A stretch of 64,000 nucleotides of DNA from Rhizobium sophoriradicis (GTDB lineage Bacteria > Pseudomonadota > Alphaproteobacteria > Rhizobiales > Rhizobiaceae): the NCBI RefSeq assembly GCF_003939025.1, contig NZ_RQIH01000003.1:372001-436000 (forward strand). Reading direction: 5' to 3'. Position numbers and translations under genes: made by a program. Under the pieces are notes generated by a model. That model was not told where the DNA came from, ran no database searches, and worked only from the letters and a program-made list of their open reading frames with translations. The number at the start of each line of letters is the position of its first letter. Position 1 is the first letter of the stretch. This document shows, piece by piece, positions 18,023-26,779 of this stretch.

Positions 18023-19021
18023 GTGAGTGTCGGCCTGATTGCCCTGCTTGATGATGTTGCCGCGCTTGCAAAGGCGGCCGCTGCTTCCCTGGACGATGTC
18101 GTCGCTCACGCGGGCAGAGCCGGCGCCAAAGCCGCCGGCGTCGTGATCGACGACGCTGCCGTCACGCCGCGTTATGTGACCGGCCTGTCGGCGGCGCGCG
18201 AACTGCCGATCATCGGGAAGATCGCCGTCGGCTCCCTCAAGAACAAACTTCTGTTCCTCTTGCCGGCAGCACTCGCCCTCAGCCTCCTCCTGCCGCAAGC
18301 GGTGACGCCGCTGCTGATGCTCGGCGGGCTCTACCTCTGCTACGAAGGTGCCGAAAAGGTCTACGAGCTCGTCGTGCCGCATGCCGCCCATTCACACGAG
18401 GCGGGGCTCGAGACGATCAGCGTCGATGCCAAAACCTTCGAGGACGAAAAAGTCGCGAGCGCAGTCAGGACCGATTTCATTCTGTCGGCCGAGATCATGG
18501 CGATCACGCTCGGCTCCCTGTCCGAGTCGGGGCTGGCGATGCAGGCGCTGGTTCTCGCCCTGGTCGGAATCATGATCACGGCTGCCGTTTACGGCGTCGT
18601 CGCTCTGATCGTAAAGGCGGACGATTTCGGCCTCTGGCTTGCCCAGCGCTCCTCCCCTTCTCAAGCCGGCGCGCTCCTGCGCATGCTCGGGCGCGGCCTC
18701 GTGCAGGGCATGCCCTATCTTCTCAAGGTGCTCGGCCTGATCGGGACGGCGGCGATGATCTGGGTCGGCGGCGGCATCATCGTGCACGGCGCCGAAACTT
18801 TCGGCCTCGCCTGGCCGAGCCATCTCCTCCACGATGCCGGGGAAGGTATCGCCCATGCGGTGCCGGCCGGCGGCGCCGTGCTTTCCTGGCTGGTTCAGGC
18901 GGCCGGTTCAGGTCTCGTTGGCATCCTCATCGGGCTGGCGACAATCCCGGCCGTCGGCTACGTCGTTGCGCCGGCATGGCAGTGGTGCTCAACACGCCTA
19001 CGCCGGATCAGGACCGCATGA
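18023..19021 (+). CDS. DUF808 (YedI-like) inner-membrane protein
   Basis: 332 residues from a GTG at 18023 with AGAGG seven bases upstream. The start SVGLIALLDDVAALAKAAA and the segments DDAAVTPRYVTG and LMLGGLYLCYEGAEKV are hallmarks of DUF808. Six or so membrane spans are distributed over the second two thirds. Family function is unknown. Immediately followed by the rhizobial repeat at 19029-19133. Confidence 0.92.
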   Translation: MSVGLIALLDDVAALAKAAAASLDDVVAHAGRAGAKAAGVVIDDAAVTPRYVTGLSAARELPIIGKIAVGSLKNKLLFLLPAALALSLLLPQAVTPLLMLGGLYLCYEGAEKVYELVVPHAAHSHEAGLETISVDAKTFEDEKVASAVRTDFILSAEIMAITLGSLSESGLAMQALVLALVGIMITAAVYGVVALIVKADDFGLWLAQRSSPSQAGALLRMLGRGLVQGMPYLLKVLGLIGTAAMIWVGGGIIVHGAETFGLAWPSHLLHDAGEGIAHAVPAGGAVLSWLVQAAGSGLVGILIGLATIPAVGYVVAPAWQWCSTRLRRIRTA

Positions 19022-19028
19022 GGGGCTA

Positions 19029-19133
19029 GAACAGGATGATTTTAGGCTCGGTCGGCCTAAAATCTGAACCCTGTTTAAAGAGTTAGAGCATGATGTCGTC
19101 CGAAAACCGCCTCACCCTTTTCGGCATCATGCT
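19029..19133. repeat. RIME-like intergenic palindromic repeat (two modules)
   Basis: Module 1 (19029-19076) contains ATTTTAGGC/GCCTAAAAT arms and recurs inverted at 39919-39962. Module 2 has AGCATGATG (19087-19095) pairing with CATCATGCT (19125-19133), continued by CCGAAAA (19100-19106) with TTTTCGG (19118-19124). This resembles the Rhizobium intergenic mosaic elements. It lies just after the DUF808 gene and may act in termination. Confidence 0.75.
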
Positions 19134-19211
19134 ATAGCAGCGGCGCGGCGCCATCCTGACTGCCGGCCGAGACACGTTCACCGCGGGCCGACAAGTGTGA
19201 CGCCTCGCCCG

Positions 19212-19583
19212 TCAACTAGCATCCCTTTCATCATAGGTACGCTGCGCCGCAAGGATCGCGTCCATGTTCTTCTCCGCCCAATGGGTGAGCGCCGAAACGG
19301 TCTCCGTCAGGGTGCGCCCGAGCGGCGTCAGCGCATATTCGACGGTTACCGGCACGGTCGGGAAGATGGTGCGTGTGATCAAGCCGTCGCGCTCCTGCTT
19401 TCTCAGCGTTTGCGACAGAACCTTCTGCGATATGCCCTTGATCTCTCGGCGGATGTGGTTGAAGCGTAATGGCCCGCCCCGCAGCCGGTCGAGGATCAAA
19501 AGCGCCCATTTGTCTGCCAGCCGGTCGAGTACCAGCCTCGTCGGACAACGATCCTCGTAAACATTATAGGCCTGCGCTGGCAT
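19212..19583 (-). CDS. HxlR-family transcriptional regulator
   Basis: 123 residues, a minimal HxlR protein: CPTRLVLDRLADKWALLILD, RFNHIRREIKGISQKVLSQT, LRKQERDGLITRTIFPTVP. The ATG at 19583 has GGGAG at good spacing; another ATG lies two codons upstream. It is divergent from the NmrA-like gene. The shared region holds two inverted repeats with GTTTC/GAAAC half-sites, one 23-46 bases upstream of this start, suggesting autoregulation. Confidence 0.92.
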   Translation of the reverse strand: MPAQAYNVYEDRCPTRLVLDRLADKWALLILDRLRGGPLRFNHIRREIKGISQKVLSQTLRKQERDGLITRTIFPTVPVTVEYALTPLGRTLTETVSALTHWAEKNMDAILAAQRTYDERDAS

Positions 19584-19605
19584 GATCATCCGCTCCCGGT
19601 TTGTC

Positions 19606-19629
19606 CCTGGTTTCCTTGAGGAAACCAGG
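19606..19629. promoter_or_regulatory. 24-bp palindrome, candidate HxlR operator 1
   Basis: A perfect palindrome apart from its central two bases (core GGTTTCC-TTGA-GGAAACC), just upstream of the HxlR start. The second copy of the half-sites lies about 80 bp away in front of the divergent gene. Confidence 0.6.
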
Positions 19630-19690
19630 TGAGAAAAAAGTGCTCTCTTTTCCAATCCCATTTTCTCTGTATCTATCCCATGGAAAGATA

Positions 19691-19706
19691 GTTTCCAATA
19701 GAAACC
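19691..19706. promoter_or_regulatory. Candidate HxlR operator 2
   Basis: GTTTC (19691-19695) and GAAAC (19701-19705) separated by five bases, 15 bp before the ATG of the NmrA-like gene; its half-sites match those of operator 1. Confidence 0.5.
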
Positions 19707-19719
19707 AATGGAGAATGAC

Positions 19720-20559
19720 ATGAGCGGCAAGATTCTGGTTATCGGCGCAACCGGCACCGTGGGGAGGCACGTGGTGGACGGGCTCCTGGCAAAGGGCGAG
19801 GCCGTCAAGGCCGCCTCCCGCGCCGGCAAGCCGGTGGCAGGCGCCGAGGGCGTCGTCTTCGACTACGCCAAGCCCGAAACCTTCGGGCCGGCCTTCGATG
19901 GCGTCGATCGCGCCTATGTGCTGCTTGCCTCCGGCCATGCCGATGCCAAAGGCCTGCTGCTGCCGGTCATCGAGGCGGCCGCGGCCCGCAAGGTCAAGGT
20001 CGTGCTCCAGAGTGCGTTCGGCGTCGATGCCGACGATTCCATCCCCTATCGCCAGGTCGAAATTGCCCTGGAAAAGTCAGGCACGCCTTACGTCATCCTG
20101 CGTCCGAACTGGTTTTCCGACAACTTCCACACCTTCTGGAAACCCGGCATTGATCACGGCCAGATCGCCCTTCCCGCCGCCGAAGGCAAGTCGAGCTTCA
20201 TCGATGCCCGCGATATCGCGGCAAGCGGCGTGGCGGCGCTCACCTCCTCGTCCTTCGACGGCAAGGCCTTCAATCTGACTGGACCGGAAGCGCTCTCTTA
20301 TACGCAAGGCGCCGCCATCCTCTCCGAAGCGATTGGCAAGCCTGTCTCCTATAACGCCGTCTCCGACGAAACCTTCATCGACATGCTCACCGGCGCCGGT
20401 GTACCGGCCGATTACGCAAGCTTCCTCGCCTCGATCTTCTATCCCGTCCGCCAAGGCTGGACCGCCGTCGTGAACGGCGATGTTGAGACGCTGACCGGCA
20501 ACGCCCCGCGTTCACTGCAGACTTATGCGGCCGATTACGCCGCCGCGTTGACGGCGTAA
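19720..20559 (+). CDS. NmrA-like NAD(P)H-binding oxidoreductase
   Basis: 279 residues with an N-terminal Rossmann fold (KILVIGATGTVGRHVVDGLL) and NmrA/QOR2-type body (FDGVDRAYVLLASG; VLQSAFGVDADDS; VILRPNWFSDNF; SFIDARDIAASGVAAL). Atypical short-chain reductases of this group act as quinone or redox-sensing reductases; the substrate is not predictable. The ATG at 19720 is preferred over 19708 because GGAG lies six bases upstream. Divergent from and probably repressed by the HxlR protein. Confidence 0.9.
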   Translation: MSGKILVIGATGTVGRHVVDGLLAKGEAVKAASRAGKPVAGAEGVVFDYAKPETFGPAFDGVDRAYVLLASGHADAKGLLLPVIEAAAARKVKVVLQSAFGVDADDSIPYRQVEIALEKSGTPYVILRPNWFSDNFHTFWKPGIDHGQIALPAAEGKSSFIDARDIAASGVAALTSSSFDGKAFNLTGPEALSYTQGAAILSEAIGKPVSYNAVSDETFIDMLTGAGVPADYASFLASIFYPVRQGWTAVVNGDVETLTGNAPRSLQTYAADYAAALTA

Positions 20560-20727
20560 CCAGAACGACGCATGCAGACGGCGGTTCTCCGCCGTCTGCC
20601 CGCGAAGCCGGGGATAACCGATCCGATTACGGCAAGGAATTCGACGCGCCTTCTCTCCCACCCGCCCCACCTGGCAATACCACGCACGCCCTTTCTCCAG
20701 CCGTCTCAGGCGCGCCCTTCTCTCCAG

Positions 20728-20767
20728 CTTCATCCTGAGGCGCCCCGAAGGGGCCTCGAAGGGCGGG
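20728..20767. repeat. GC-rich palindromic repeat, copy 1
   Basis: Family with the core CATCCTGAGG...GCCCCgaaGGGGCCTCGAAGG, found also at 28741, 46764, 48025 and 48245. Intergenic, between two convergent genes. Confidence 0.7.
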
Positions 20768-20803
20768 GCTGGCCACCCACATTGCTGGAGGAATCGGCGA
20801 CAC

Positions 20804-21271
20804 CTACCGCAGCGGCAGCTCGCAGCTCCGCTTCAGCGTTTCCATCGGCACGTCTGTTTTGACGCTGAGCACGCTCGGGATGCGGGTCAGATGATCGGCT
20901 TGGAAGCGCCAGTAGCTGTGCAGGTCGGCGGTGACGATACGCAGCACGGCGTCGCATTCGCCCGTCGTCAGGTAGCATTCCATGACTTCAGGAAACCGCC
21001 GGACGGCTTCGGCAAACCGCAGCGTCACCTCGGCATCCTGGGTCTTGAACCAGACGCGGGCAAACACCGTCAGCCCCGCGCCGACCTTTGCGGGGTCGAG
21101 CACGGCGACATAACGATCGATGATGCCTGCCTCTTCGAGCAGCCGCACCCTGCGCAAGCAGGGCGAAGGCGACAGCCCCACCTCCCTCGCCAGCTCGACA
21201 TTCGAAATGCGCCCGTCGCGCTGGAGGACACGCAAGATATGCCGATCGATCGCATCCAGGGTGACGGACAT
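20804..21271 (-). CDS. Lrp/AsnC-family transcriptional regulator
   Basis: 155 residues: N-terminal HTH (LDAIDRHILRVLQRDGRISN; VELAREVGLSPSPCLRRVRLLE) and C-terminal RAM effector domain (FPEVMECYLTTGECDAVLRI). Typical length and domain order. Divergent from the argG paralogue 125 bp away, so control of that gene, perhaps by an amino acid, is likely. Confidence 0.93.
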   Translation of the reverse strand: MSVTLDAIDRHILRVLQRDGRISNVELAREVGLSPSPCLRRVRLLEEAGIIDRYVAVLDPAKVGAGLTVFARVWFKTQDAEVTLRFAEAVRRFPEVMECYLTTGECDAVLRIVTADLHSYWRFQADHLTRIPSVLSVKTDVPMETLKRSCELPLR

Positions 21272-21396
21272 TTTATAGCTCCATAAGATTCATTAGTGGC
21301 ATATCATGCCAATCTTTTACAATTTCAGGGATGCTTCGCAATCTCATTGCGTGAGCTTTGGCCTATCGTTCCACGTATCGATGTGGAGAAGAGCTA

Positions 21397-22619
21397 ATGG
21401 CAAGAAAGATAGGAAAGATCGTGCTCGCTTATTCCGGCGGGCTGGATACCTCGATTATCCTCAAATGGCTGCAGGAGACCTATGGGTGCGAGGTCGTCAC
21501 CTTCACCGCCGATCTCGGCCAGCGCGAGGAACTCGAAACTGCCCGCGCCAAGGCGAAGATGCTGGGTGTTCGAGACATTCGCATCGTCGATCTCAGAGAG
21601 GAATTCGTCGGCGATTTCGTCTTTCCCATGCTGCGGGCCAACACGGTCTATGAGGGCCAGTACCTGCTTGGCAGTTCCATCGCCCGTCCGCTGATCGCCG
21701 AACACCTCGTCGCCATCGCCCGGGAGGTCGGAGCCGATGCCGTCGCCCACGGCTCGACCGGCAAAGGCAATGACCAGGTCCGGTTCGAACTCGCCGTCAA
21801 TGCGCTCGACCCGTCACTCGAGGTCATCGCCCCCTGGCGCCAATGGGATATCCGCTCGCGCGCCCAGTTGCTGGAATATGCCGCAAGGCATCAAATCCCC
21901 GTGCCGAGGGACAAGCGTGGCGAGGCCCCCTTCTCGATCGACGCCAACCTGCTGCACAGCTCGACCGAGGGTAAGGTCCTTGAAGACCCGGCGGAGATCG
22001 CACCCGATTACATCTATCGGCGCACGGTCGATCCCATCGACGCTCCGGACCAGCCCGAAATTGTCGCGATCGGCTTCGAGAACGGCGACCCTGTCTCCCT
22101 GAACGGCAGGCCGATGACGCCGGCCGCTTTGCTCACCGATCTCAACGAGTGCGGCGGGGACACGGCGTCGGGCGGCTCGATCTGGTTGAAAACCGCTTCA
22201 TCGGCATGAAGTCGAGGGGTGTCTACGAAACACCGGGAGGCACGATCCTGCTTGCCGCCCATCGCGGCATCGAATCGATCACCCTCGATCGCGCCGCCGC
22301 GCATCTGAAGGATGAGCTCATGCCCCGCTACGCCGAACTGATCTACAACGGTTTCTGGTTTTCTCCTGAACGCGACATGCTGCAAGCCCTGATCGACCGC
22401 AGCCAGGCCTTAGTTAGCGGCGAAGTCACGCTCCGGCTCTACAAGGGAAACGCCTCGGTCATATCCCGAGCCTCCCCTTCCTCGCTCTATTCCGCCGATC
22501 TCGTCACTTTCGAGGAAGGGCGGGTCGCCTATGACCACCACGACGCCGAAGGCTTCATCAGGCTCAACGGATTGCGCCTCAGAAACTGGGCCGCCCGTAA
22601 CGGAAGACACCGCTCCTAA
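21397..22619 (+). pseudogene. argG: Argininosuccinate synthase paralogue with a one-base frameshift
   Basis: ArgG joins citrulline and aspartate using ATP. The first frame (21397 to about 22158) has the ATP-binding [42 protein letters not shown] and [14 protein letters not shown]. It then shifts into DTASGGSIW and a stop at 22209. The next frame continues [52 protein letters not shown] to 22619. One lost base near 22158-22160 explains it; corrected length is 407 residues, normal for ArgG. A GGAGAAG ribosome site precedes the ATG. Sequence divergence from typical rhizobial ArgG suggests a second copy. All else is intact, so a recent mutation or a read error is likely. Confidence 0.85.
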
Positions 22620-22728
22620 CCTCGCAGCGGCAAGCCTGATCGACCGCTTCCTGCCGCCGTTCAACCCGATTGGTAGCCGCTGCAGAATTTCAAACGATAT
22701 TAAACATCAGGCACCCAGAATTAATCGA

Positions 22729-22748
22729 TTTTAATTTTATGATTAAAA
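22729..22748. repeat. AT-only inverted repeat
   Basis: TTTTAAT and ATTAAAA arms with a six-base loop, in a local AT-rich patch (22685-22760) that contrasts with the surrounding GC-rich DNA. Could be a promoter region or weak terminator. Confidence 0.4.
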
Positions 22749-22824
22749 TTTTCTTGTTGCGGCGCAAAAGAAACTGAGCATTAGCTTTTCTACAGATGCT
22801 CAGTTTGTCGTTTGGAGGACTTGC

Positions 22825-22998
22825 ATGACTGTGACATTTCCGCTGACCGAGAAGCGCGACGCAGAAGCGTTGCTCCAGCATTTGACGCTGCACAAGCTCA
22901 CCTATCCCGGAAACTGCGTCGTGTCGCTCAAGGCGCACGTCGCCCAGGTTTCATCCTCGCACACAACCGCCCTCGGTACGGCCCGTACCGCCTGGTAG
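22825..22998 (+). CDS. Small hypothetical protein with strong ribosome site
   Basis: 57 residues, ATG at 22825 with TTGGAGGA seven bases upstream, stop TAG at 22996-22998. The sequence starts MTVTFPLTEKRDAEALLQHL and looks protein-like for the first 40 residues, then becomes Thr/Ala-rich and ends abruptly, so it may be the truncated start of a once longer gene. Confidence 0.45.
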   Translation: MTVTFPLTEKRDAEALLQHLTLHKLTYPGNCVVSLKAHVAQVSSSHTTALGTARTAW

Positions 22999-23311
22999 TA
23001 ATTTTCAGAGGGCTCTTTGCCGCTGACGTTCCTACCCCATCTGCTTGCCGGAGACCAAGTGAGGGTGACAGAGTATCGGCGCGCTGCCTTCACCTACCGG
23101 TTAGCGCCGATACCACATCGAAAAGGCATTCGACGCGGCGGAGCGAGTGCGCCGGCATATTTGCATTCAGAGGCCACCCAGCAGCAATTGCCGGTTGCCG
23201 GTCACAGAAATGCGATTATTGCAATATTTACGGAGTTCCCACGCCCCGCAGTGCCGCCGGAGCGGAAATCGGATTCCAGCTCGGCGGCGGCAAATCGGAT
23301 GCCTGACCCAT
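22999..23311. other. Intergenic stretch, nothing supported
   Basis: About 310 bases with overlapping short ORFs of poor composition; no repeat or RNA recognised. May include the degraded remainder of the preceding small ORF. Confidence 0.4.
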
Positions 23312-24085
23312 ATGACCTATCTGAAACCTGGCATGCTCGCTCTGGCCTTGATGCTGGCAGCCCTATTGCCCCTGCACCACGCGCAAGCCGAGCAATGCGG
23401 ACAGGAGACTTTCGATGAGGCGAAATACGTCGTCTGCACATTGGAAGTGGGGAAGGTCGACCTGCGTCTGTTCTGGAAGGGCGCCGACGGCGAGCCTTAT
23501 CGCGCTTTTTCAAGCCTTGCCGAAGCCGTTCGCGCCGAAGGGCGAAAGCTGACTTTCGCCGTCAATGCCGGCATGTACCGGGCCGACTTTTCGCCGTTGG
23601 GACTGTATGTCGAGAACGGCAGGGAACTGAAACCCGCCAATATGGCGGCTGCCGAACGCGCCGCCGGCCAGGTGCCGAATTTCTACAAGAAGCCGAACGG
23701 CGTGTTCTTTCTGGGCGAAGCCGGCGCCGGTATCCTACCGACCGACGCGTTCCTCAAACTCGCCCCCAAGGCGCGCTTCGCCACCCAGTCCGGCCCGATG
23801 CTTGTCATCGCCAACAGGCTCAATCCAATCTTCATCATCGGTTCGACGGACCGCACCCGGCGAAGCGGTGTCGGTGTCTGCGAGAACGGGACCGTTCGCT
23901 TCGCGATCAGCGAAGACGGTGTCAATTTTCACGATTTCGCGCGGCTCTTCCGCGATCGTCTGCAATGTCCGGACGCCTTGTTTCTCGATGGCGGACGCGG
24001 CGTCGGCCTTTACAGTCCGGCGATGGGACGTAACGACTGGTCGTGGCACGGCGGCTATGGCCCGATCTTCGGGCTGGTGGAATAG
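23312..24085 (+). CDS. Exported phosphodiester glycosidase (NAGPA/DUF2233) family protein
   Basis: 257 residues with a signal peptide (MLALALMLAALLPLHHAQA). Conserved NAGPA segments: LTFAVNAGMYRADFSPLGL, KKPNGVFFLGE, ATQSGPMLV, RTRRSGVGVCENGTVRFAIS, CPDALFLDGG and a terminal GYGPIFGL. The family includes the mammalian enzyme that removes GlcNAc from a phosphodiester and bacterial exopolysaccharide-associated proteins. A periplasmic role on glycan phosphodiesters is plausible but unproven. Confidence 0.88.
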   Translation: MTYLKPGMLALALMLAALLPLHHAQAEQCGQETFDEAKYVVCTLEVGKVDLRLFWKGADGEPYRAFSSLAEAVRAEGRKLTFAVNAGMYRADFSPLGLYVENGRELKPANMAAAERAAGQVPNFYKKPNGVFFLGEAGAGILPTDAFLKLAPKARFATQSGPMLVIANRLNPIFIIGSTDRTRRSGVGVCENGTVRFAISEDGVNFHDFARLFRDRLQCPDALFLDGGRGVGLYSPAMGRNDWSWHGGYGPIFGLVE

Positions 24086-24216
24086 CCCGCGGGTAAATTG
24101 CATCGAGACTCGCAATCGTCATCCGGGCCTTTGCATTCGGCCGAACATCGATATCGATCACGACGGCGGAAAGCGGACGCAGATATGACAGCGATTTCCA
24201 TCACCGCCGTGCGCGA

Positions 24217-26097
24217 TCAGATCGCCGGCGAGGCCGGCAACGGATCGTCGATGTCTTCAGGAATGAAACCGCCGGTCTGGCGTTTCCACAGGCGGGCAAA
24301 CAGGCCGTCGCGTTCGACCAGTTCGTCCGGCCTGCCCTCTTCCACGATCCGCCCGTGATCGAGCACGACGATCCGGTCCATCCTGGCGATCGTTGAAAGC
24401 CTATGCGCGATGGCGATGACCGTCTTGCCCTCCATGACGAGGTTGAGCCTTTCTTGGATTGCGGCTTCGGATTCGCTGTCCAGCGCCGAGGTCGCTTCGT
24501 CGAGCACCAGGATCGGCGCGTCCTTCAGCAGCACGCGGGCGATGGCGACGCGCTGCCGCTGGCCGCCAGACAGTTTGATGCCGCGGTCACCGACGAAGGC
24601 GTCATAGCCCTTGCGGCCCTCGCTGTCGGCAAGATCGGTGATGAAGGCATCGGCGCTCGCCATCTTCGTCACCCTTTCTATCTCTTCCTGCGTCGCCTCC
24701 GGCCGGCCGTAGCGGATATTGTCGCCGACCGAACGGTGCAGCAGCGCGACGTCCTGGGCGATGACGCCGATGGCGCGGCGAAGGCTTGACTGCGTGACCG
24801 CGCGGATGTCCTGTCCGTCGATCAGGATCGCGCCCGCCTTGATATCGTAGAAGCGCAGGAGCAGATTTGCGAGCGTGGTCTTGCCGGCCCCGGAGAGGCC
24901 GACCAGCCCTACTTTCTCCCCCGGCCGCACCGTCAGCGACAGATCGTCGATCACTGGTTTGCCCGACTTATAGGCGAAGCGGACATTCTCAAACCGGATC
25001 TCGCCCCGCTGCACGGCAAGTTCGCCCGCATCTGGCCGGTCGCTGATCGTCGGCGGCGTGGTCATGACGGGCATGGCGTCCTTGATCGTGCCGATCGCCT
25101 GGAATATCTGCTGGCCCATCTGCAGGAAGACGAAGATCTGCGACGACAGCCGGTTGAGGATGTAGACCGCGCCGACGAACTCGCCGACCGTGAGGAAGCC
25201 TTTGACGAGGCCGGAAAATCCGATCGACAGCATGGCCAGCCACAGCAGCGTGTTGAGAACCACGACGGTCACTTCCGACGAGCGATAGATGCGCTGCTCG
25301 CTGTGCTGCGTCTGCACGGCCTTCTGAATGATGCGGCGGATTGCGCCTGCCTCACTGTCTTCGGCCGCAAACTGCTTGATCATCTGCATGTTGGTATAGA
25401 GATCGGTGATGGCCCCGGCCACCATGCTGCGCTGCTTGGCGGTGCGGCGCGAACGCTCGACGAAAACAGGCACGATCCTGGCGGTGAATGCGACGTTGAG
25501 CGCGATCCATAGGACGACCGGCAGGGCAAGCTGCCAGGCCAGAGCGCTCAACAGAATCACGGAGCCGACCAGTTGCATCAGGAAGCGCGGGATGGTCTGG
25601 AAGCCGGCAAGAATCTGCTGCTGGACGGCGGACGATACCTGCTGCAGCCGCGAGGAAACCTGCCCGGCATAGAGATCATGGAAGAAGGCAAGGTCCTGCC
25701 GCTCCACCGCCTTGTGGCCTTGCCACTGAATGGCAGCGGGCATGGCGATGCCCAATGTGTGCGAACTCAGCGTGTTGAGCGTGAACGAAACGATCGGCAT
25801 CACGGGAAAGATCAGAAAGCCGAGGACAGCAAGCAGCAGCCATTCCTTCTCCAGGAAGGCGGCAGCACCTTGTTGCGTCACGCCATCGACAATGACCGAA
25901 AGCCCCCAGACGATCGTCAGGTTGATCACCTCGAACACCATGGAGCAAAGCGCAAGTGTGATCAGCACGCCGCGAAACATCGAAATGAAGTGCAGAAGGA
26001 CGGCCACGGGCCCCTTGGACGGCAGCGGTCGATAGGCAATATCGAGCGGCCTGATCCAGGTTTCGAAAGGACGATAGATCGCATCTGAGATCGACAT
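24217..26097 (-). CDS. ABC exporter, fused membrane and ATPase domains
   Basis: 626 residues, a half-transporter that should dimerise. The N-terminal ABC_membrane domain (about residues 30-320) has six spans. The C-terminal ATPase has Walker A (GLSGAGKTT), Q-loop (IAQDVALLHR), signature (KLSGGQRQRVAIAR), Walker B (APILVLDEATSALDSE) and H-loop (IAHRLST). The ATG at 26097 begins MSISDAIYRPFETW, typical of rhizobial members of this group; the in-frame TTG at 26136 is less likely. Substrate unknown (lipid, peptide or drug export). Confidence 0.93.
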   Translation of the reverse strand: MSISDAIYRPFETWIRPLDIAYRPLPSKGPVAVLLHFISMFRGVLITLALCSMVFEVINLTIVWGLSVIVDGVTQQGAAAFLEKEWLLLAVLGFLIFPVMPIVSFTLNTLSSHTLGIAMPAAIQWQGHKAVERQDLAFFHDLYAGQVSSRLQQVSSAVQQQILAGFQTIPRFLMQLVGSVILLSALAWQLALPVVLWIALNVAFTARIVPVFVERSRRTAKQRSMVAGAITDLYTNMQMIKQFAAEDSEAGAIRRIIQKAVQTQHSEQRIYRSSEVTVVVLNTLLWLAMLSIGFSGLVKGFLTVGEFVGAVYILNRLSSQIFVFLQMGQQIFQAIGTIKDAMPVMTTPPTISDRPDAGELAVQRGEIRFENVRFAYKSGKPVIDDLSLTVRPGEKVGLVGLSGAGKTTLANLLLRFYDIKAGAILIDGQDIRAVTQSSLRRAIGVIAQDVALLHRSVGDNIRYGRPEATQEEIERVTKMASADAFITDLADSEGRKGYDAFVGDRGIKLSGGQRQRVAIARVLLKDAPILVLDEATSALDSESEAAIQERLNLVMEGKTVIAIAHRLSTIARMDRIVVLDHGRIVEEGRPDELVERDGLFARLWKRQTGGFIPEDIDDPLPASPAI

Positions 26098-26320
26098 TGG
26101 CCACCCGGAGCAAATGGGGAAGAGACGTGGACTCAACTACGCCAGGTCGGATGGGATCATCTTCCGGCCTCAACCTCAATTAGAAATTTCAAGATGATCG
26201 AATGGACGTTATCGCGATGGCTCGGGCCCGGGAAGCAACGTCGCAATGTCCAATTGCCGTCACTATCCGATTGAGGCAGGATGCGGCGTGTGAAGAGGCG
26301 TAGAGGTTGAACGCACGCGC

Positions 26321-26722
26321 ATGCTGACGGGCTCATGTCATTGCGGCAAGACGAGTTGGACGCTCGAGGGCGATCCCGGCTCGATTACCGCCTGCAACTG
26401 CACCCTCTGCCGACGCTACGGCGTTCTGTGGGCCTATGACTATGAGGGTGAGCGTATCGCTCTAACCGGGCAGACCGCTTCCTATACCCGCGCCGGCAGG
26501 GAGAACTCATCTCTCGAAATTCTGTTCTGCCCCTCCTGCGCCTGCGTCTTGAGCTGGCGCGGCCTGCGGCTTCAAAAGGATGGCCGCCGCCGCATGGCCG
26601 TCAACATTCGGCTTGCGCCCCCGGATCTCGTCGCCGACCTGCCCATCGATCACTTCGATGGGCTTGAGACATTCGAAGACCTTCCCTCCCAGGGACGCTG
26701 CGTGCGCGATCTCTGGTTCTGA
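26321..26722 (+). CDS. GFA-family (formaldehyde-activating enzyme-like) protein
   Basis: 133 residues with the zinc-binding Cys pattern of the GFA/CENP-V fold: GSCHCGKTSW, ACNCTLCRRYG and FCPSCACVLSW. Some members condense glutathione with formaldehyde; most have unknown substrates, and small size with these motifs does not prove that reaction. Monocistronic. Confidence 0.9.
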   Translation: MLTGSCHCGKTSWTLEGDPGSITACNCTLCRRYGVLWAYDYEGERIALTGQTASYTRAGRENSSLEILFCPSCACVLSWRGLRLQKDGRRRMAVNIRLAPPDLVADLPIDHFDGLETFEDLPSQGRCVRDLWF

Positions 26723-26779
26723 AAAACCCCGCCATGCACGTGCCTCGGCCGGGGCGCCGATCGTCCGCGCCGGGCCGGC

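Noticed and set aside
17737..18051. 104-codon ORF after the LAS peptidase
   Set aside because: No ribosome site, poor composition after the first 35 residues, and overlap with the DUF808 start.
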